The position numbers were made by a program, and so were the translations under genes. Under the pieces are notes generated by a model. The model did no database searches. It saw only the letters and a list, made by a program, of their open reading frames with translations, and was not told the DNA's origin. Below, in pieces: positions 1-11,373 of a stretch of 64,000 nucleotides of DNA. Position 1 is the stretch's first letter, and the number at the start of each line of letters is the position of its first letter. Source of the DNA: Sarcocystis neurona (lineage: Eukaryota > Apicomplexa > Conoidasida > Eucoccidiorida > Sarcocystidae); the NCBI GenBank assembly GCA_000727475.1, contig KL647325.1, positions 609,719 through 673,718 on the forward strand, in the 5' to 3' direction.

Positions 1-816
1 GTCTGCTGTGGCTGCTCTTCCTGCTGCGATCTTGCTGCTCTTTCTGCTGCGATCTTGCTTCGGTGTTGTTGTAGAGGCTTTCTCTTTTTTCTGCAGCTTC
101 TTTTTTGCTCCTGCTGCTGCGGCCTGCTGTCGCTGTGACTGCGTGATTTGCTGCTGCTGCTTCTGGCGTGCCGCTTCTGACCGTGTTGCTGCCGCTGCTT
201 TTTCGCTGCTGCTGCTTCTGCGACGTCTTCCTCCCTGTTTGTACTGCTGCTGTTTCAGTTGCTGGTCTCGTGATGGCTACGCGCCACATTTTGCTGTGTG
301 TCTTCTTCCTCCACGTCTCCTCCTTCAGTTTCCTGCCAGCAAATTCTGCTCTCTCGTCTCTCCACTTCAATTCTATCTTCTCCTCCTCGTCCTTTTTCTG
401 ACTTACTTTTCTCGCTTTTCTTCCCCTCTCCCCTCGGTCATGCATGTGGTCCGTGGCGGTTTTTCGGACTGCTGCTCCTGCTGTCGTTGCCTGCGTACTT
501 CTCTGTCGTCTTCTCTCGCCGCTGCTCTCGCGCTCTCGCTGCTGCTGCCACTGGTGCTGCTGCTGTCTCTCTCGCCACTGCTGCTGCTCTCAGCTTCTCT
601 CTGTCCCTCTGGCCCCTGGACAGCTCTCCTCCGTCTCTCTCTCTCTTTCTCTCGCCGCTGCTGCTGGTGCTGCTGCTCCAGCTCTCCTACACTCTCTCTG
701 TCCCTTTCTCGCTACTCCGGGTGCTGCTCTCGGTGGTGCCGCTCTCACGCGTTTTCACACGCTCTCGTTGCAGCGGTGATGGTGCGCTGGGGGTGCTGCT
801 GCTGTGGGGCGTGCAG
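1..816 (+). other. CK1 intron, 3' part (gene enters from upstream)
   Basis: This stretch is pyrimidine-rich and full of CTG triplets. It ends in a good acceptor (GGGCGTGCAG at 807-816) directly before the first recognisable kinase exon. No glycine-rich loop or initiator methionine of CK1 is found here, so the first exon or exons must lie upstream of the window. The Leu/Cys-rich open frames in this stretch are repeat translations. Confidence 0.7.
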
Positions 817-1076
817 CAACAAACGTCCAGACGGGGCAAGAAGTGGCCCTGAAGGTGGAGAGTATTCGAGCCAAGCATCTGCAGCTGCTGTACGAGTACC
901 GGCTCCTGCGTCACCTGCAGGGCGGCGAGGGGATCGCGCAGGCCTACTGCTGCGAGTCCGAAGGAGACTACAACGTGATGGTCATGGAGCTGCTTGGCCC
1001 ATCTCTCGAAGATACTTTCAATCTTTGCAACCGCGTTTTCTCTCTTAAAACGATTCTTCTTCTTGCTGACCAGTTT
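817..1076 (+). CDS. CK1: CK1 exon a: N-lobe from strand beta-2/3 to helix D
   Basis: The acceptor is CGTGCAG at 810-816 and the donor TTT|GTACGT at 1076/1077. The exon starts two bases into a codon. It encodes the VALK lysine region, [18 protein letters not shown], and [18 protein letters not shown] with the CK1-typical Met before Glu at the hinge. It ends at LLLADQF in phase 0. Confidence 0.93.
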
Positions 1077-4000
1077 GTACGTCTTTGTATAGCCCCAGCG
1101 CAGCAGCCGCTGCTCTCGTTTCTTCCGCAGAGCAGCCTCCTCCACACGCTGCTGCATTGCTGTACACTACACACACACATATTCTCTCGCTTTCTCGCGT
1201 GATGCAGTGACGTGTTTTTGCCTCCGCCTGCGTGCTGCTTTGCTTCTCTTTCAACGACCTTTCCCTCCTCGTCCTCGTTATCTGCTGTGTGTGCCTCTTT
1301 ATCGGCGCCTTGCTGCCAGCGTTGCCGCTTCCCGTACGCTGCTGCTCTTGTGCGCTTCCCGCTCGTGCTGCTCTCTCTCTTTCTGTCACGTTTGCCGAGG
1401 TCAGTCTGCCTCTTCCTTTTGCAGCGGAAAAAATTCGTTACATTCTTCAGTAGTCATGTCAAGGCGTATCCGAACGATCGCACACAATTCTCCATGTATC
1501 TCTACGGACGTGTATGCATATAGGTATGTACTGGCGTACATATATATATGTATATATATATATGTATGTATATGCTTATCTGTTCATATATGTACGTATA
1601 TCTGTATGTATGTCTGGGGGGATAGAGGTGGTTTGCGTGTGGCGCATAAGAGAGGAATATTTGGGACGACGAGTCGCGTCTGTGTGACTTGCATGCGCGA
1701 AGACTTTGCATGCGGTCCACATATATAAGTGTATATACGGCGGGGAATACTAGCTCAAGTGAGCCTGTGTGCATCTCTGGGCGGAGTGTTTGTTGGCTGC
1801 GTGTGTGCCTCCCCCGGGGTCGTTATCTCTTTGAGTCGTGGGTGTTCACGGGTGCTGCTGCCGCTGCTGCTGTCTTCTCTTCCTCTGTGCAGCTCCAGCG
1901 GGTGGAGTACATCCACAGCAGAAGTTTCATTCACCGAGATATTAAGCCAGACAACTTTCTTCTTGGCGGCGCGGATCGCCAGGATACTGTAGGTTTCACG
2001 CGTTGCTTTTGGTTGCTGCCTGCTACGGGCCGGAGAGTACTGCAGTCGCGGCTGCAGCACAGCAGAAAGGTGCAGAGCGCAGCAGCCCAGCAGCAGCAGA
2101 AGCAGCAGCGTGTGCAGCAGGAGCCACAGGGGTGAAGCAGCAACCGAAGCAGCAAGCTTGGCAGGACAGCAACAGCAGTAGCAGGCTCGCTCATTTCCCC
2201 GTGCAGCAAGCGCGACAGCAGAGGCGGAGAGGGAGGATGAGGAGGAGCAGCAGCAGCACTGCAGGAAAGACACAGGAGCGCAGCACCGACAGAGGAGCAG
2301 ACAGCTGAGCTGTAGCAGTGCTGGTAGAGTGGCATTCGCAGCAGAGACGAAGCAGCAAAACCGACAGCAGCAGCAGCAACAGTGATGCAAAGCAGGGTTC
2401 CCGACGCAGTCCTGAGGCGTATCAAGCGTCAGCAAGAAGAATGATCCAAGCAGCAGCAGCAGTAGCAAAGACGAGTTACGGCAGCAGAAGAGTTGAGATG
2501 CGGCGACACAAGATTCCCCCTGCCGTCGCACAAGCAAATTGAGACATTAGCTACAGCAGCGGCGGAGGGCGTAGTAGGAACTCCAGCACTGGCTGCTGGC
2601 TGAGCGCGTGACAGCAGCAGCAGTAGCAACGGGTGTTCATTGTCCACTGCACGCTCCCTCACGCGAGGAGAAATCAGCCTCTACGTACCGCCTTACAGGA
2701 AATACCCGACTATGTGCAGCTCCACATATATATATATATATATACACACGTGTATCACCATTTATATGTAGAATTGCTCTCTCTCTCTCTCTTATATATA
2801 TATATATATGTGTACGTGTGGATACGGCTGCGCCTGTAGGTCTGCCTGTAAGCGTATGTGTGTGTACATGTGTCTGCGCTTGTATATCGGCTGCAATGCA
2901 ATATATATATATGTATATACTGACACGAATGTAGACAGACGGATATACATGAATAAGTAGATACACATATATATAGATAAGTATAAATCTGCATTAGGTG
3001 CAGTTTTAGCCTGAAGACTGTTATGCCTTGGTGTTCTGGCAGCCCACATGCCCAAACACATACGTATATATACATATATATTTGTATGCATAACAAAGAG
3101 AGAGGTATAAGCGTGCTGCAGGGATGCGCGCGCGTGTGAAGACGGGCCGGTTATGGGATTACTGACCCCGGCATGGTTGATACTTGCCTGCCGTAGAAAC
3201 GCCGCGTAGGGTGAAGGCCGTGCGCTTTTGAAGCCAAGAGTGTACGTGCATGCACTGGTGCGGATGCATGCGTGGGGCGTTTAGCAGCCCCACACAGGCG
3301 AGCTTTTTCTTTTGTTTGTGTGCTTCTGTCTGTAGAGACACACGCAGCAGTCGTACGTGTCTACCGAAGAATGCAGCCCACAACGAGATTTCTTCCCATC
3401 TTCCTGCATTTGTAGAATGCGTGTGGACACATGCGGTGAAGCTGTGTCTAGGAAACGCAGCCTTCGAAGAGAAGATGTCTACTTTTCTTGATCCTTGACA
3501 GTCTCTCTGCCTGTGTCTGTACGTGCGTACGGAAAGGTGTTACTCTCTCCGCCACACGTGCGCACGTCCCCACATGCTGCTGCCTCCTGGAATGCCCGCT
3601 CCTGCTGCTACGCCTGCAGTTGCTGCCCCTGCTGCTGCTGCTGCCGCTGCTGCTGCTGCTGCGCCTGCTGTTACTGCTGCTGCGCCTGCTGTCACTGCTG
3701 TGCCTGCGGTTACTGCGTCTCTTCGACATGTCCGGCACAGACGTGTCTGTGCGCGTGCGTGCTGCGTGACTGCTGCGGCGTCGGCATCTGTGTCTGCACT
3801 GACGTGAAGGCGGCTGCTCGTACGACACATGCGTGAGGCTGTGCGGGGGCGTGAGCCTGGTGGATGGCTTGGCATATGTTTAGGTGCTCGTACGACGCCT
3901 GCGCGTGGGGCTGGGATGGGCGTGGGCATGGGCGGATGGACGACGTGACTTCTTCAGCTGCTTTTGCTGTTGCTGCTGCTGCTGCTCGGTACGGGCGCTC

Positions 4001-7000
4001 GATATGTGTTGTGCTGCAGATTTACATTATTGACTTCGGGCTCGCAAAGAAGTACAGGGACCCGCGGACTCATCAACATATACCGTACCGGGAGAACAAA
4101 AATTTGACCGGAACTGCGCGCTACGCGTCCATCAGCGCCCACCTCGGCTCCGAGCAGAGTCGCAGGGACGATCTGGAGGCGGTTGGCTACGTCCTTATGT
4201 ACTTCTGCAGAGGTTTGTCAAATAAGAAAACATGCGGGAACTCCTTGCAAAATCCACACATATACACATATACATATGTCCCGCATGCATATATATACGT
4301 GCATGTCTAATAAGTGTATACACTTCTATAAATATATGTGTATGAGTGTGGGTATATATTGCAGTGTATATATGTATATATATATATATGTGTATAAGAG
4401 TGTGTATGTGTGTGTGTACATGTGTACGTATGTATATATATTTATGTATAAAGGGAGAGAGAGAAGTATCCGTGTATGTGTGCGTACGTCTTTTTCTTCC
4501 GCTAGTTGGGACTTGCGGCTGCTGTGGATTTTCTCACGCGTCTTCGTCGTTTGCGTGTGGCTGCTGCTGCCGCTGCTTTCTCTGCTGCCGAGTCAAGGCG
4601 ACGTCTCGGTCGTGTGCTGCTCTCCCGGTGGGGCGCTGCATGTGCTGGCGATGTTTTCGTGGACGCTTCTTCATCTTCTCTCTCGTCGTAGAGGACAGGG
4701 TGCTGCAGCGTCTCTTATTTACCCGCGGAAAGTAGCGCTGGTCGCGCGGCAATCGCTTCTGCCTCTTTTTCTGCGCTTCGCGAGACAGCGGCGTCTTCCT
4801 GTGGAAGCCGACCAGCGTGATACACCGACACACGCAGATCCTTGACGTTCCTGTATTTTTACATACATGTGTGTGCATATGTTCGTATATCTCTTTACAT
4901 CCCTCCACACACGTTATACGTGCATCCGTTTATCCATATACATATGTGTTTGTGTACACGTATGTATATACATGTGTGTCTGTGTGTACGTGTATATATA
5001 CGTGTGTCCGTGTATATATATATGTATGTGTCTGTGTCTACATATATATACATCCATATGTCTGTGTATACATATATGTATATATGTATATGTATATGTA
5101 TATATCTGCGCGTACGTATACGTATATATGTCTGTGCGTATTTATATATATGTATATATGTGTTTTTATTAGGTGATGTTGATGTTGAACTCGTGACTCT
5201 GCATGCGTGTGGTGGACTTGGTTTTGCTGCACCGGTGGGTGGAGGTTCTCCGGAGGTGCGGACGGGTGCATGCAACTGCTGCTGCATTTGCTGCTGGGGC
5301 TGCAGCATGCTTTTGCTTTTTGATATGCGGCAGGAGGAACGTTGCCGTGGCAGGGCATCAAGGCCAATACAAAACAGGAAAAGTACCACAAGATCATGGA
5401 GAAGAAGGTGGCGACCTCCGTGGAATCGCTCTGCAAGGGATTTCCACGTAATACGAATAGAGTACCTGCATGTAGAGAGCGAGAGAGATAATCAACGCCA
5501 TACATACGTATATGTTTGTATTAACGATATATATATATATGTATATTCACTTTTTCATTTGTGTATTTATGTATAGAGATCGATGTGTATCCATTTTCTT
5601 GTTGGTGTATTTAGATACGTAGAGGAATGTGGATGGTTGTGGAGACGCACGCAGTGTGTCGGCCGTTGCTGTTTGCAGGTAACCGTGCTTATAAATAAAC
5701 ATACGTGTGTACATATACGTAAATATAGGTATCCATGTAGATGTGTATATAGCTGAACATATATATATACATATGCATATACGTAGCAATATGGGGGTCC
5801 ATACCCGTCCCCGAAGCCAACGGAGAAAGCAGCGTCTGCGGTTCAGCTACTTCGTTTAGAGGAACAACTTTTGAATGTTGTGTTGCATGGACGTATCGAC
5901 GTGCACGAGGAATGTGCATATCTATATATATATATATATATATATGTTTCTCATTAAATCTGCGTGGGCCAGCCTTCTTTATATATGTATATATGTCTAC
6001 GTTTATATATATATATATATGTATGCACATGTAGGTCTCTGTGAACAGTATATATACAATCTAAAGATTTACTAGGCCTCTCTGTCGCTGTCTCTCTCTC
6101 TATATATGTGAGTCTGGTAGGAACATGCTAGAAAAACATATATGATTATTTAATATGTGTGACTCACTTTTATTTGAGACACAGACGCGTTCCTCCTACG
6201 ACCCACCATCATCCGTCCTCGCCCGCGTGTCTCGACTTCGACGACACCAAGTTGATTTTCACCTTCTCGGTACTATTACAAAAGACACGTGCATTTCTAT
6301 CACTGCCTACGTATGTGTGGCTATATATATATACGTGTGCGTATAGTTGTGTGTGCTGTGTGTACATATATTTGCATGCTTTAGACATATATATGTATAT
6401 ATTCACGTGTACACGAAAAAACACGTCCACTTCTATCACTGCTCACTTGTATACGATTTATATATATATGTCTATATATGTATGCTTTATATATGTATAT
6501 ATATATATATGTATCCTATATGTATGTACATGTATGTGTTTGACACGTGGGGATGGTTCTGTGTGGGGTGATGGTATAGCGGAGTTTGCCACGTATCTCA
6601 ACTACTGCCGATCGCTGCGCTTCGAAGACCGTCCCGACTATGCATATCTGCGACGCCTGTTCAAAGATTTGTACATACGGAAGGGCTACAATGTAAGCAG
6701 GAGAGCAGCAGGCAGCAGGATGCCGCTCAACAACAGCAGCAGCAGCATGGGGACATTCTTATTACCCCACAGGCTTGTTGCAGCGTGTAGCAGCAGCAGC
6801 AGGGCGCAGAAAGAGCGACACGGTGGCACTCTACAGAGCAGCAGCAGGTTGCAACAGCAGCAGCAGCAGCGTTTGGAAGCGGCGACATCGCGGGGGGGCT
6901 GCCAGCTCTAGCAGCGGGAGCAGCAGAGAGCTGCGTCAGCAGAGGAGGAGGAGAAGGAGCCAAAGTGGAGCAGCACTGGAGAACAGCAGGAGCAGCACCG

Positions 7001-10000
7001 CGCGCGTATGCGAGAAGCGTCGCTCGTTGCTCGTGAAGAGCCGCACAGCAGCGGCAGCTGCGCGCAGCAGCACCAGTTCTTCGAACCGGCAGCAAAACAA
7101 CGGGGAGACACAGAGCCTTTGCAGGCAGCAGCAGCAGCAGAACGGGAAGACACATTTATCGCGCGCAGAAGTCTGCTGATGTCGGCTGCCAGGGAACTCT
7201 TGTGACCGCCGCGTTCTCTCTGTGCGGCAGTTGCCGTGTTCTGGTCGGTCTTTTTCCCGTCAACAAATTTGTCGAGGGCGCTGGCTGCATGCGCGATTAT
7301 TCACATGCAGCTGTGTCACCGCGTGCGACGGACAGCAGATTCTCGACCGTCCTTTCTTCCTCTCTTCATTTCCACATTTCTCTCCGTCCGACTTTTCTGT
7401 CCTCCTCCCCTTCCTGAGGATTGATCCCTCTATCTAGCGACCTCCTGTGTATGTACACCGGGTGCTGTGGGTGTAGACTGAGACATGTGGCGGCGTACAG
7501 AATTTATATATTTTATTTGCAGGGGAGGGGGGCGAGGACTCTCTCTGTCTCTGTATACTGCTACCTGCATGTAAATATATTTGTATGTACGAGAAGGGGA
7601 GTGGACTGTGTATTTCTTTGTGTACTGCTATCTGCATGTAAGTACATATATATATATATAAATGTGCATATATGCATGTATGTGTGTATTTGCACTCACA
7701 CTTGTGTCGCTTCTTCGGTGTCTCTCTCTGTGTGTCTCCTCTGTCTGTGTCCGTCCAGCCTTTCGTCGGTGTATCTGTCCTGTTACATACGTCTACGTGT
7801 GGACTGCAGTACAAATATGGACAGAGACATATGATGCAGGAGAACGCGAAGATTTCTACTTGTCTATATGTGCATGTCCATCTGTCGTTAGTCCGACCCG
7901 CACATGCTGCTGCTGCTGCAGCAGCAGTGAGACTGCGTGTGTGCATCCGTCTGTTCGTATGCGTGAGTCCCTTCGAGAGGAGTCATCCACGCTGTTGGTT
8001 CTCACCGCTGCGCGCAGGAAGGCGAGCAAGACTTCGACTGGACAGTAAAACTTGCGTCTCGTAGCAGCCTTGGTGTTCCCGTAAGTCCCATGCTTGCCCC
8101 TACTACCTGCTGCTGCCGCTGCCTGCACTGCGGCGGCCCGCGCCTGCAGTCGCTGCTCCGCCGCTCCCACCATAGATACGTGTATACACAGGTGGAGACA
8201 CAAATATACCTAGGTATGCAAAGGTGTGTGGAGGTGTATGAAGATACACAGATGCAGTTTCCTGCTTGTGAACTTGTGTCGAATCTCGTATATGTGCATC
8301 TACATACTGTATGGCTAGAGTCGAATGTATGGAGCAACGCGTCGCCTGCTATTTCGCGGTTGCAGCTGCTTCTTCCCCTTCGTTTCCCGTTGTCCGTTCA
8401 GTCCTTCTCCGCCAGGAGCACTTACGGCATGTTTCTGTTTTTCTGTTGCGTCGTTGCTTCCTGACGCGGCTCCTGCAGCTGTCCAGTGCCGCGTCTGCTC
8501 TTGCCGCATCGTCTCCCGTGTCGCTGCTGCGGCTGCGTCGTCGAGGATGCTGTGCTGCCTCATCTGTGTACTCTGCGGCTTCTTCTTCCCAGTTGGCCCC
8601 TGCAGGCATTTTTTTCTGCTCTCACGCTGCAGTTCTTCTCGTTCTAATTCGTGATGCTGCTGCTGCAGCGGCTGCTGCTGCTGCTGGCTTCTTCCTAGCT
8701 GTTGCTGCTGCCACTGCTGCTGCTGTCGCTGCTGCTGCTGTCGCTGCTGCTGCTCCTGCTTCTCTCTCCATACGGCTGCTGCTCTGGTGGGGGTGCTGCT
8801 GCGGCGTGCAGAGCTCGAGAACGCAGTACGCCGGATGCAGCCAGGAAGGCCACCGCGCTCGCCTGAAACGGGACCCCGACAGAACTGCTGGTAATTTCGC
8901 CGTCTACTTTTCATCCTACATATATATATATATATGTATACCTAAAAAAACATACATAGTTGATGTGTGTATATATATATGTATACCTAGAAAAACATAC
9001 ATAGTTGATGTGTATATATATATATATGTATGTCTAAATGTATGTCTATATCTGTATATGCACAGAGAGAGGAAAAGGCACACATATATATGTGTGTATT
9101 TACAAACACAACAGAGAGGCAGATGGCTAGACACAGTTATAGCTTTACCTGTATACATACGTAGAGTGTATGCGTATCTAGGGAAAGATGGACCACATGT
9201 AAGTATTACATAATTATATATTACACTAATATATAATTAGGGTTTGCGTATATGTGTGTACATATATATATATATACGTATGTTCGTGTACATACGTACG
9301 TGCGTGTTTGTATAGAGAGGAGGGTATACGTGTATCCAGACGTGTGTGGGTGTGCGTATGTATATGAGTCTGCTCCACTTAGTACATAAACTTTCTCTTT
9401 CTCTGTATGTACTTTATATGCTTCCGGCCGGTGCTGCAGGCATGGGAGCGTTTCACCCCGACGCACGCCGATGCCATGCTCCTCTTATTTCTGCTCTGAG
9501 CACACGTGGCATAAGTATACAGACAGCATCCACATATATATATATATATGAATATGCGGACGCTGTATGTATACGTGTATATATGTACGTGTATAGTGTG
9601 GATGTGGGTATGTGTGTATATGTATATTTACGCATATATATATATACCCATGTATATATGTACGTATATATGTATGTATATTCGTGTGTGTATATATGGC
9701 CTACATTGCTACATATATCTATGCATGTGGGTGTGTCCACGTTTGGTGGGATCTTCTTCACGTATCGGCTCCCCCTCTCTGTCTGTCTCTGTTCGATGTC
9801 CACGTACGTGGCGTCTGAACAGAAAAAGACTTATCTGGGGAATTTTTGTGTATAAGTCGCTGCTGACAACAGTGAGCGATGCATTCGCTTCTTTTTCTCC
9901 GTTCACAGCGACTGTGTTGAAACTTGTCGCGCTTTTGTCCGTGGACGGTAGAGCCTTCCTTCCCCCCTTCATACGTAAATATGGGTGCCTCTGGCTACTG

Positions 10001-11373
10001 CCATATAACTAACACACGTAATATGTGAATGTATGTAAATATGTGTATGGACGTGTTCTTGACTGCAGGGATACGTGTATCTGTCCGTAGGGGGGAAGAC
10101 ATTGACATCTTCTGCGTACGGTCTGCGTGGGTGTGTACCTCCATACGTGTATGTGCGTGTATCATGCATATGTGCCTACACCAGTAAATGTACACATATG
10201 TAGAACATATATACGTATAGAATCATGGAAGTATCAGGGTGTGTGAATATCTGCATGGCTGTGCGTATAGTATCTATGTCTGCCTGCACCCGCGAACAAA
10301 GGAACGTGTGCGCATATATGTGTGTCTACGGATGTGGTAGGAGTAGATAAACAGATGTATATATATGTATAGAAGTTTCAGGCAGTCAAGAATTCTGCTG
10401 CTGCTGCTGCAACACTGCTTTGCTGCCGGGGGTGTCTCTGCTGCGTTGCTAAGACCTCTCTTCTCCTCTGCGTCATGTGGAACGTCATTGGCGTGACTGC
10501 TGCTGCTGCCTGCTGTCGCGGCTGCCTGCTGCTGCCGCTGCTGCCTGCCGGTGCTGCCTGCTGCTGGTGCCTGCTGCCCCTGCCTGCTGCTGCTGCTGTT
10601 TGTTGTTTGTTTGCTCCTCACTGCTGCCTTGGGCTGCTGCCGCTGCCTGGCCCCTGTGTTTTGCTGCTGGACTCTGCCGCTGGTCTGCACTTCCCGACGC
10701 GGTGCTGCTGCTGGGGGGTACTGCGGCTGCCGGGTGCTGTTGCTGCTGCTGCACGCGGTGTTGCTGCTGCGTTGCGGCTGCGTACTTTTTTTGCATGCGT
10801 CTGCAGCTCGCAGTGGAGAGATGTATGGGGCACGGAGTCGCGGGATGCCGCACTTCAGCAACGGCAACTTGGGGAATCCGTCTATGGCAACGAACCCAGG
10901 GGGTCACTCGTACGTCTTTTTTCCGAGCTTCTTTTATTTTGGTGTTCAAGGCCTCGCGCAGTCCTGTTCTCTTCCCCGGCTGCTGCCGAAAACGCATGCA
11001 CGCCTCCGCGCACGCATCTGCAGATCTTGCTCCTTCTGCGTAGTAGCAGCTCCGATTTCTACAGGCATACATAGAGGATTTGCTGCTGCTGCACTTCTTC
11101 ACAGCCTCGTATACATACGTGGACGCTCTCACAGGAAGGAAGCAGCAAGGCAGCGTACTGCACTTCTCATCTGCGCAGGGGGGGAACGGAGAGAGACAGC
11201 GAGAAAAGAAAGGGAGAAATAGAAAGGGACGAAAGAAGCCAAAGAAACAGAGAGACAAACAAGTACATATAATATGTGCGTGGGTAATTTTTTAAAGAAA
11301 TAGAAGATCTGGAGAGGATGATTCGTCTGTAGAGGAGGAGACACCCATGGCTGCTGGTGCATGGCGAAGTTGA
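817..11373 (+). CDS. CK1: Casein kinase 1 (CK1 family Ser/Thr kinase), 5'-truncated by the window edge
   Basis: This is a CK1-type protein kinase, which transfers phosphate from ATP to Ser/Thr, typically at acidic or pre-phosphorylated sites. I reconstruct ten exons: 817-1076, 1893-1988, 4020-4212, 5337-5447, 6580-6692, 8018-8080, 8812-8890, 9440-9514, 10807-10909 and 11298-11373. All junction phases agree and give about 388 residues in the window. Seen in order: VALK lysine, [21 protein letters not shown] hinge region, HRDIKPDN catalytic loop, IDFGLAKK metal site, [18 protein letters not shown] activation segment (the CK1 form replacing APE), LPWQG, and [12 protein letters not shown]. The first 25-30 residues, including the glycine loop, are missing upstream. 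The last four exons form a tail outside the kinase core, ending in an acidic Ser patch. Family assignment is secure; the alpha-type subclass is inferred. Exon ends in the tail are less certain than those in the core. Confidence 0.93.
1501..1615. repeat. TATA/GTAT microsatellite in CK1 intron
   Basis: Alternating TATATG/TGTATA units lie in the intron between exons a and b. Similar tracts recur in many introns of this window. Their translations (Tyr/Ile/Met/Cys/Val) are not genes. Confidence 0.85.
1893..1988 (+). CDS. CK1: CK1 exon b: catalytic loop
   Basis: This 96-bp exon lies between CTCTGTGCAG and GTAGGT, phase 0 on both sides. It encodes [20 protein letters not shown] and the following LLGG. 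The HRDIKPDN motif carries the catalytic Asp, the Lys and the metal-binding Asn. Confidence 0.95.
2037..2640. repeat. CAG-rich tract inside CK1 intron
   Basis: Interrupted CAG/AGC/GCA triplets cover about 600 bp of the intron between exons b and c. The Ser/Gln/Ala-rich frames look like local coding sequence, but nothing here resembles CK1 and the flanking exons join in phase without it. Confidence 0.75.
2719..3090. repeat. TATA/GTAT microsatellite, CK1 intron
   Basis: (TA)n with GTAT interruptions and a short CT dinucleotide run (about 2775-2791), in the same intron as the CAG tract. Confidence 0.8.
3585..3720. repeat. CTG triplet tract, CK1 intron
   Basis: A near-continuous run of CTG with GCC/GTT interruptions. 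It is open in several frames as poly-Leu, poly-Cys or poly-Ala, and lies about 300 bp upstream of the DFG exon. Confidence 0.85.
4020..4212 (+). CDS. CK1: CK1 exon c: DFG and activation segment
   Basis: The acceptor is GTGCTGCAG; the donor is AGAG|GTTTGT, phase 1. It encodes [15 protein letters not shown], then [20 protein letters not shown], then [18 protein letters not shown]. These are the signature CK1 activation loop and helix F; TGTARYAS replaces the usual kinase APE motif. Confidence 0.95.
4255..5172. repeat. TATA/GTAT microsatellite blocks, CK1 intron
   Basis: Two blocks (about 4255-4460 and 4860-5172) flank a CTG-containing segment in the intron between exons c and d. No exon-like sequence is seen between them. 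Confidence 0.8.
5337..5447 (+). CDS. CK1: CK1 exon d: helix F-G segment
   Basis: It encodes [20 protein letters not shown] and [15 protein letters not shown]. Two acceptors are possible three bases apart: CAG before 5334, or GAG before 5337. The second gives RGTLPWQG, matching the family spacing exactly; the first adds one Gly. The donor is CCAC|GTAATA, phase 1. Confidence 0.92.
5520..6540. repeat. TATA/GTAT microsatellites, CK1 intron d-e
   Basis: Most of this intron is made of (TA)n/(GTAT)n blocks (about 5520-5560, 5690-5790, 5920-6060, 6300-6530) with short unique pieces between. No exon signal is recognised. Confidence 0.75.
6580..6692 (+). CDS. CK1: CK1 exon e: C-lobe helices
   Basis: The acceptor is GGTATAG and the donor AAT|GTAAGC. 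The split codon with the previous exon makes Pro, giving FPPEFATY where many relatives have YPSEFATY. The exon continues with [20 protein letters not shown] and ends at RKGYN, phase 0. Confidence 0.94.
6700..7180. repeat. CAG-rich tract immediately after CK1 exon e
   Basis: CAG/GCA triplets start just past the GTAAGC donor of exon e and run for about 450 bp. Ser/Arg/Gln frames are open on the + strand, but a kinase reading would be lost if the intron were retained. Confidence 0.7.
8018..8080 (+). CDS. CK1: CK1 exon f: end of kinase core
   Basis: The acceptor is GCGCGCAG and the donor a consensus CCC|GTAAGT. It encodes [18 protein letters not shown]. The FDWT motif is where CK1 kinase domains end (commonly YVFDWT), so this exon closes the catalytic core and opens the tail. 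Confidence 0.85.
8640..8775. repeat. CTG/GCTGCC triplet tract
   Basis: CTG repeat in the intron upstream of CK1 tail exon g. It forms part of the pyrimidine-rich lead-in to that exon's acceptor. Confidence 0.8.
8812..8890 (+). CDS. CK1: CK1 exon g: tail
   Basis: It lies between GGCGTGCAG and G|GTAATT, phase 0 to phase 1. It encodes a basic, Ser/Arg-containing segment ([16 protein letters not shown]) with no domain match known to me. It is supported by splice signals and by phase agreement with its neighbours. Confidence 0.65.
8918..9040. repeat. Two-copy tandem duplication of about 52 bp with TA runs
   Basis: The block with GTATACCTA, an A-run, then CATACATAGTTGATGTGT occurs twice with only small differences. 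It is followed by a further (TA)n run. It lies in the intron between CK1 exons g and h. Confidence 0.75.
9440..9514 (+). CDS. CK1: CK1 exon h: tail
   Basis: The acceptor is GGTGCTGCAG. The proposed donor ATAA|GTATAC gives phase 1, which fits the next exon. The reading is [20 protein letters not shown]. The donor is the weakest point, and another GT nearby could be used. Confidence 0.5.
9530..9730. repeat. TATA/GTAT microsatellite, CK1 intron h-i
   Basis: (TA)n and GTAT units start just past the proposed donor of exon h. Confidence 0.75.
10385..10800. repeat. CTG-rich tract before CK1 exon i
   Basis: CTG/CTGCC triplets form the long pyrimidine-rich 3' part of the intron and end at the GTCTGCAG acceptor of exon i. 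The antisense Gln/Ala/Ser-rich frame over this tract is a repeat translation. Confidence 0.75.
10807..10909 (+). CDS. CK1: CK1 exon i: tail
   Basis: The acceptor GCGTCTGCAG is followed by a Gly/Ser/Asn-rich reading, [19 protein letters not shown]. The strong donor CTC|GTACGT (phase 2) is the one GT here that keeps the final exon in frame. Confidence 0.65.
11298..11373 (+). CDS. CK1: CK1 exon j: acidic C-terminus and stop
   Basis: It follows a T-rich acceptor (TTTTTTAAAG). It encodes [20 protein letters not shown], then WRS and a TGA stop at 11371-11373. Acceptors at 11298, 11304 and 11307 are all in the same phase, so the choice only changes the start of this exon by one to three residues. 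The acidic Ser cluster resembles a CK1/CK2 substrate site; regulation through it is inference. Confidence 0.62.

Noticed and set aside
8..1048. 346-codon + frame rich in Leu, Cys, Ser and Ala
   Set aside because: CTG-repeat translation over a CK1 intron; its end overlaps the real kinase exon in a different frame.
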